A stretch of 64,000 bases of DNA from contig NZ_AP019797.1 in the NCBI RefSeq assembly GCF_009936275.1, positions 239,501-303,500 on the forward strand, written 5' to 3'. The position numbers and the translations under genes were made by a program. Under the pieces are notes generated by a model. The model searched no databases and was not told the origin of the DNA. It saw nothing but the letters and a program-made list of their open reading frames with translations. Below, one piece after another: positions 63,044-64,000 of this stretch (positions within the stretch are counted from its first letter, which is position 1; each line of letters starts with the position of its first letter). The stretch comes from Rhodothermus marinus. Its GTDB lineage: Bacteria; Bacteroidota; Rhodothermia; Rhodothermales; Rhodothermaceae.

Positions 63044-64000
63044 TCAGGAAGGCAGCACTTTCAGAACGACCAGGGTGAAGTCGTCGTCGCTGTTGGCCGG
63101 GCGACCGGTGAACTGCTCGACGGCCTGGCGTACGGCCTCGACGATGGCCCGGGCCGAGGCGTGGCGGTGGGCCTGCAGGCAGGCCAGCAGGCGGTCTTCG
63201 CCGAAGGGTTCGTCGCCGGGTCCCATCGCTTCGGTGACGCCGTCGGTGAACAGCACGAGCAGGTCGCCCGGCGCAAGGGAGAGGCGTTCGGCTTCGTAGC
63301 GGGCGTCGGGAAGCACGCCCAGCAGCAGGCCGCCGCGGCTCAGCCGCTCCGCCCGGCCGGACGCGCGGAGCAGCATCGGCGGATTGTGGCCGGCGTTCAC
63401 GTAGGCAAGCTGACGGGTGGAGGGGGTGTAGCGTGCCTGGAAAAACGTGATGAAGCGGTCGGCCTCGGTGTTTTCGCAGACGACGCGGTTGATCTGGGCC
63501 GTGCTCCGTTCCAGCGTGCTTTCGAGCGGCACGAGCACGTGCAGGCAGGCCTGCAGGTTGGCCATGAGCAGGGCGGCGGCCATGCCTTTGCCGGCCACGT
63601 CGGCGATGGCCAGGCGCAGACTCCCGTCGGGTTCGCGCAGTACATCATAATAATCGCCGCCCACCTCCTGGCTGGGCAGGGCACAGGCGGCCAGCTCCAC
63701 GCCCGGCACTTCGGGCAGTCGCCGGGGCAGCAGGCGCTGCTGGATCTGGCGGGCCTGCTGCAGCTCACGCTCCAGGTGCTGGCGTTCGATCTGGGCTTCG
63801 ATCAGAAACGTGTTGCGGATGGCCGAGGCGGCCAGCGTCCCCAGCGCGTAGAGAAACTCCAGTTCGCCCGGACCGTAGGGCGCGCCGTTGATGCGCCGGC
63901 CCAGGCCCAGCACGGCCTGGGTGATCCCCTGTTGCCGGATGGGCAGCACCAGGTAGAGTTGAAAGGCCCGCAGCCAGTCCCAGGCGGGGGGCGCTTCTTC
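63044..64000 (-). CDS. GAF-SpoIIE (PP2C-type) serine/threonine phosphatase, N-terminus outside window
   Basis: The frame stays open to the right edge (first codons in the window read EEAPPAWDWLRAF), so the start lies beyond 64000. The visible part begins with the end of a GAF domain (LGRRINGAPYGPGELEFLYALG), a coiled linker (ERQHLERELQQARQIQQRLL), and the SpoIIE/RsbU phosphatase domain: EVGGDYYDVLREPDG, IADVAGKGMAAALLMANLQ, YVNAGHNPPMLLRASG and LLVLFTDGVTEAMGPGDEP. These enzymes dephosphorylate anti-sigma-factor antagonists in partner-switching stress pathways. No partner gene is in view. Confidence 0.9.
   Translation of the reverse strand, partial: EEAPPAWDWLRAFQLYLVLPIRQQGITQAVLGLGRRINGAPYGPGELEFLYALGTLAASAIRNTFLIEAQIERQHLERELQQARQIQQRLLPRRLPEVPGVELAACALPSQEVGGDYYDVLREPDGSLRLAIADVAGKGMAAALLMANLQACLHVLVPLESTLERSTAQINRVVCENTEADRFITFFQARYTPSTRQLAYVNAGHNPPMLLRASGRAERLSRGGLLLGVLPDARYEAERLSLAPGDLLVLFTDGVTEAMGPGDEPFGEDRLLACLQAHRHASARAIVEAVRQAVEQFTGRPANSDDDFTLVVLKVLPS

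Overview
The window is GC-rich (above 60% by eye), densely coded, and reads as chromosomal DNA of a Rhodothermus-like member of the Rhodothermota/Bacteroidota. The evidence is a set of exported proteins with type IX secretion (T9SS) C-terminal domains, two PorV/PorQ-type barrels, a TonB-dependent receptor with a carboxypeptidase-regulatory-like N-domain, a DUF2723 membrane protein, a bacillithiol synthase (BshA), a DUF3822-like protein beside rsmD, and several candidate TAnnTTTG promoter boxes. The genus is inferred, not proven. I saw no tRNA, rRNA, CRISPR array, insertion sequence or prophage gene, and no gene-free stretch longer than about 300 bases.

Layout. 1-7451 (mostly minus): a DUF2723 glycosyltransferase-like protein, RtcA, RsmI, an LptF/LptG permease and a membrane metallophosphoesterase. 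7555-16136: an MBL-fold hydrolase, BshA with an unknown kinase-like partner, an outer-membrane barrel, an endonuclease/exonuclease/phosphatase lipoprotein, a cell-wall hydrolase, a TolB-like propeller protein and PdxB. 16130-23011: Era, PdxJ, a pseudopilin-like protein, a DUF3822/PilM-like protein, RsmD, CoaD, an aminotransferase and an M50 protease. 23037-26508: a lipoprotein / T9SS seven-Asp-box propeller / PorV-PorQ operon.

26684-32569 is a sulfur (persulfide or thiosulfate) locus. It holds two duplicated rhodaneses, a Tll0287-like haem-binding lipoprotein, thioredoxin, a TauE/SafE permease, a persulfide-dioxygenase-like MBL-rhodanese fusion and two half-size YeeE/YedE transporters, with a divergent ArsR-type regulator that carries a CxxxC thiol pair. 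32563-44622 is general metabolism and envelope: a zinc metalloprotease, an S9 peptidase, an SbcD-like nuclease, PBP1A, an LpxH-like phosphoesterase, two rhomboids and IspG.

44783-62472 is an alpha-glucan (starch/maltodextrin) utilisation locus. It runs LacI regulator, parvulin isomerase, TonB-dependent receptor, a 1265-residue secreted protein with Ca-binding-like repeats, PorV-type barrel, a T9SS protein of carbohydrate-binding-like modules, a strong terminator, a T9SS GH13 enzyme, and a GH13 lipoprotein. There is no SusD. A palindromic LacI-type operator (core GTAAGCGCTTAC) lies in the lacI promoter, and close variants lie inside the first codons of three downstream genes. The window ends with a hendecad coiled-coil membrane protein and a truncated GAF-SpoIIE phosphatase.

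Many very long open frames lie antisense to real genes. They are GC-driven shadows and were left out.
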